Assembly: GCA_018333535.1 (NCBI GenBank)
Contig: JAGXTA010000124.1
Span: forward strand, 1 to 33,731
From: Deltaproteobacteria bacterium
GTDB lineage: Bacteria; Desulfobacterota; BSN033; UBA1163
Direction: 5' to 3'
DNA length: 33,731 nt
Part shown: positions 33,579 to 33,731 of the stretch, in pieces
Position numbering within the stretch: position 1 is the first letter of the stretch
Layout: each line of letters begins with the position of its first letter
The notes under the pieces: model-generated
The model's input: the letters and a program-made list of their open reading frames with translations, nothing else
What the model was told of the DNA's origin: nothing
The model's database searches: none
Translations under genes and position numbers: made by a program

Positions 33579-33731
33579 GACTAATACCCCAATTGAGTCA
33601 AAAATTTTGACAAAATCCCCTCTAACTCCCCTTTGCCAAAGGGGAGAACTCATTATTATCCCCCTTTGGAAAAGGGGGAATAAGGGGGATTTTAATATGA
33701 GATTTAACAAACCCTTAAATAGCCTTACTGT
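33579..33731. repeat. Dispersed miniature element, copy 2 (cut by the window end)
   Basis: It matches the left 150 bp of the element at 12679-12885 at about 90%, with one indel, including both hairpins. The right end is beyond the window. Confidence 0.7.

Overview
The window looks like a chromosomal segment of a bacterium of the Desulfobacterota ('Deltaproteobacteria') type. I infer this from moderate GC with AT-rich spacers, the order rpsU-yqeY-mutS2-dnaG-rpoD, a type A RNase P RNA beside a zinc-ribbon protein and an RNase HI gene, a large Liv-type uptake system, and an apparent selenoprotein. TGA ends ordinary genes such as comEC and the DNA methyltransferase, so the standard bacterial code applies. 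The species cannot be named from the sequence.

Layout. (1) 1-340: the start of an ISNCY-like transposase and its terminal repeat, inserted beside a remnant of a small inverted-repeat element. (2) 340-7833, minus strand: a branched-chain-amino-acid-type ABC importer (substrate-binding protein, LivH, LivM, LivG, LivF) followed by a LarA-family protein and a metal-dependent amidohydrolase, plausibly one uptake and breakdown unit. A mobile-element-like palindrome splits livM from livG. (3) 7956-12610, minus strand: an inverted-repeat element, an NtrY-like histidine kinase, rnpB, an RNase HI-family gene, a coiled-coil zinc-ribbon gene and a tRNA with anticodon CAT plus terminator. (4) 12941-19768, minus strand: the macromolecular-synthesis cluster rpoD, dnaG, mutS2, yqeY and rpsU, with a strong sigma-70 promoter before rpsU. 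(5) 20139-23533: a small membrane protein, comEC and a GNAT acetyltransferase. (6) 23689-25547, plus strand: a MerB (organomercurial lyase) family gene, a YbaK-type deacylase and a DUF355 adenosine-specific kinase. (7) 25660-32388: an accessory island with three nuclease-like genes, two attC-like sites, a broken HTH regulator, a DNA methyltransferase fused to an XRE regulator and a convergent restriction-endonuclease-like gene. (8) 32443-33731: a cysteine synthase-family gene and the second copy of a dispersed repeat.

The most striking observation is the MerB-family gene at 23778-24488. It reads through in one frame except for two TGA codons, and these fall at the positions of the two catalytic cysteines of MerB. 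Each TGA is followed at 17 or 19 nt by a hairpin fitting the bacterial SECIS layout; the second is a perfect 7-bp stem with a GGUC loop. The simplest reading is a protein with two selenocysteines in its active site. The second is the island: a controller-type autoregulated methyltransferase (palindrome overlapping a promoter, near-leaderless start) facing a PD-(D/E)XK gene whose stop codon comes from a miniature element, next to nuclease genes bounded by attC-like sites. At least five families of short inverted-repeat elements are scattered through the window.
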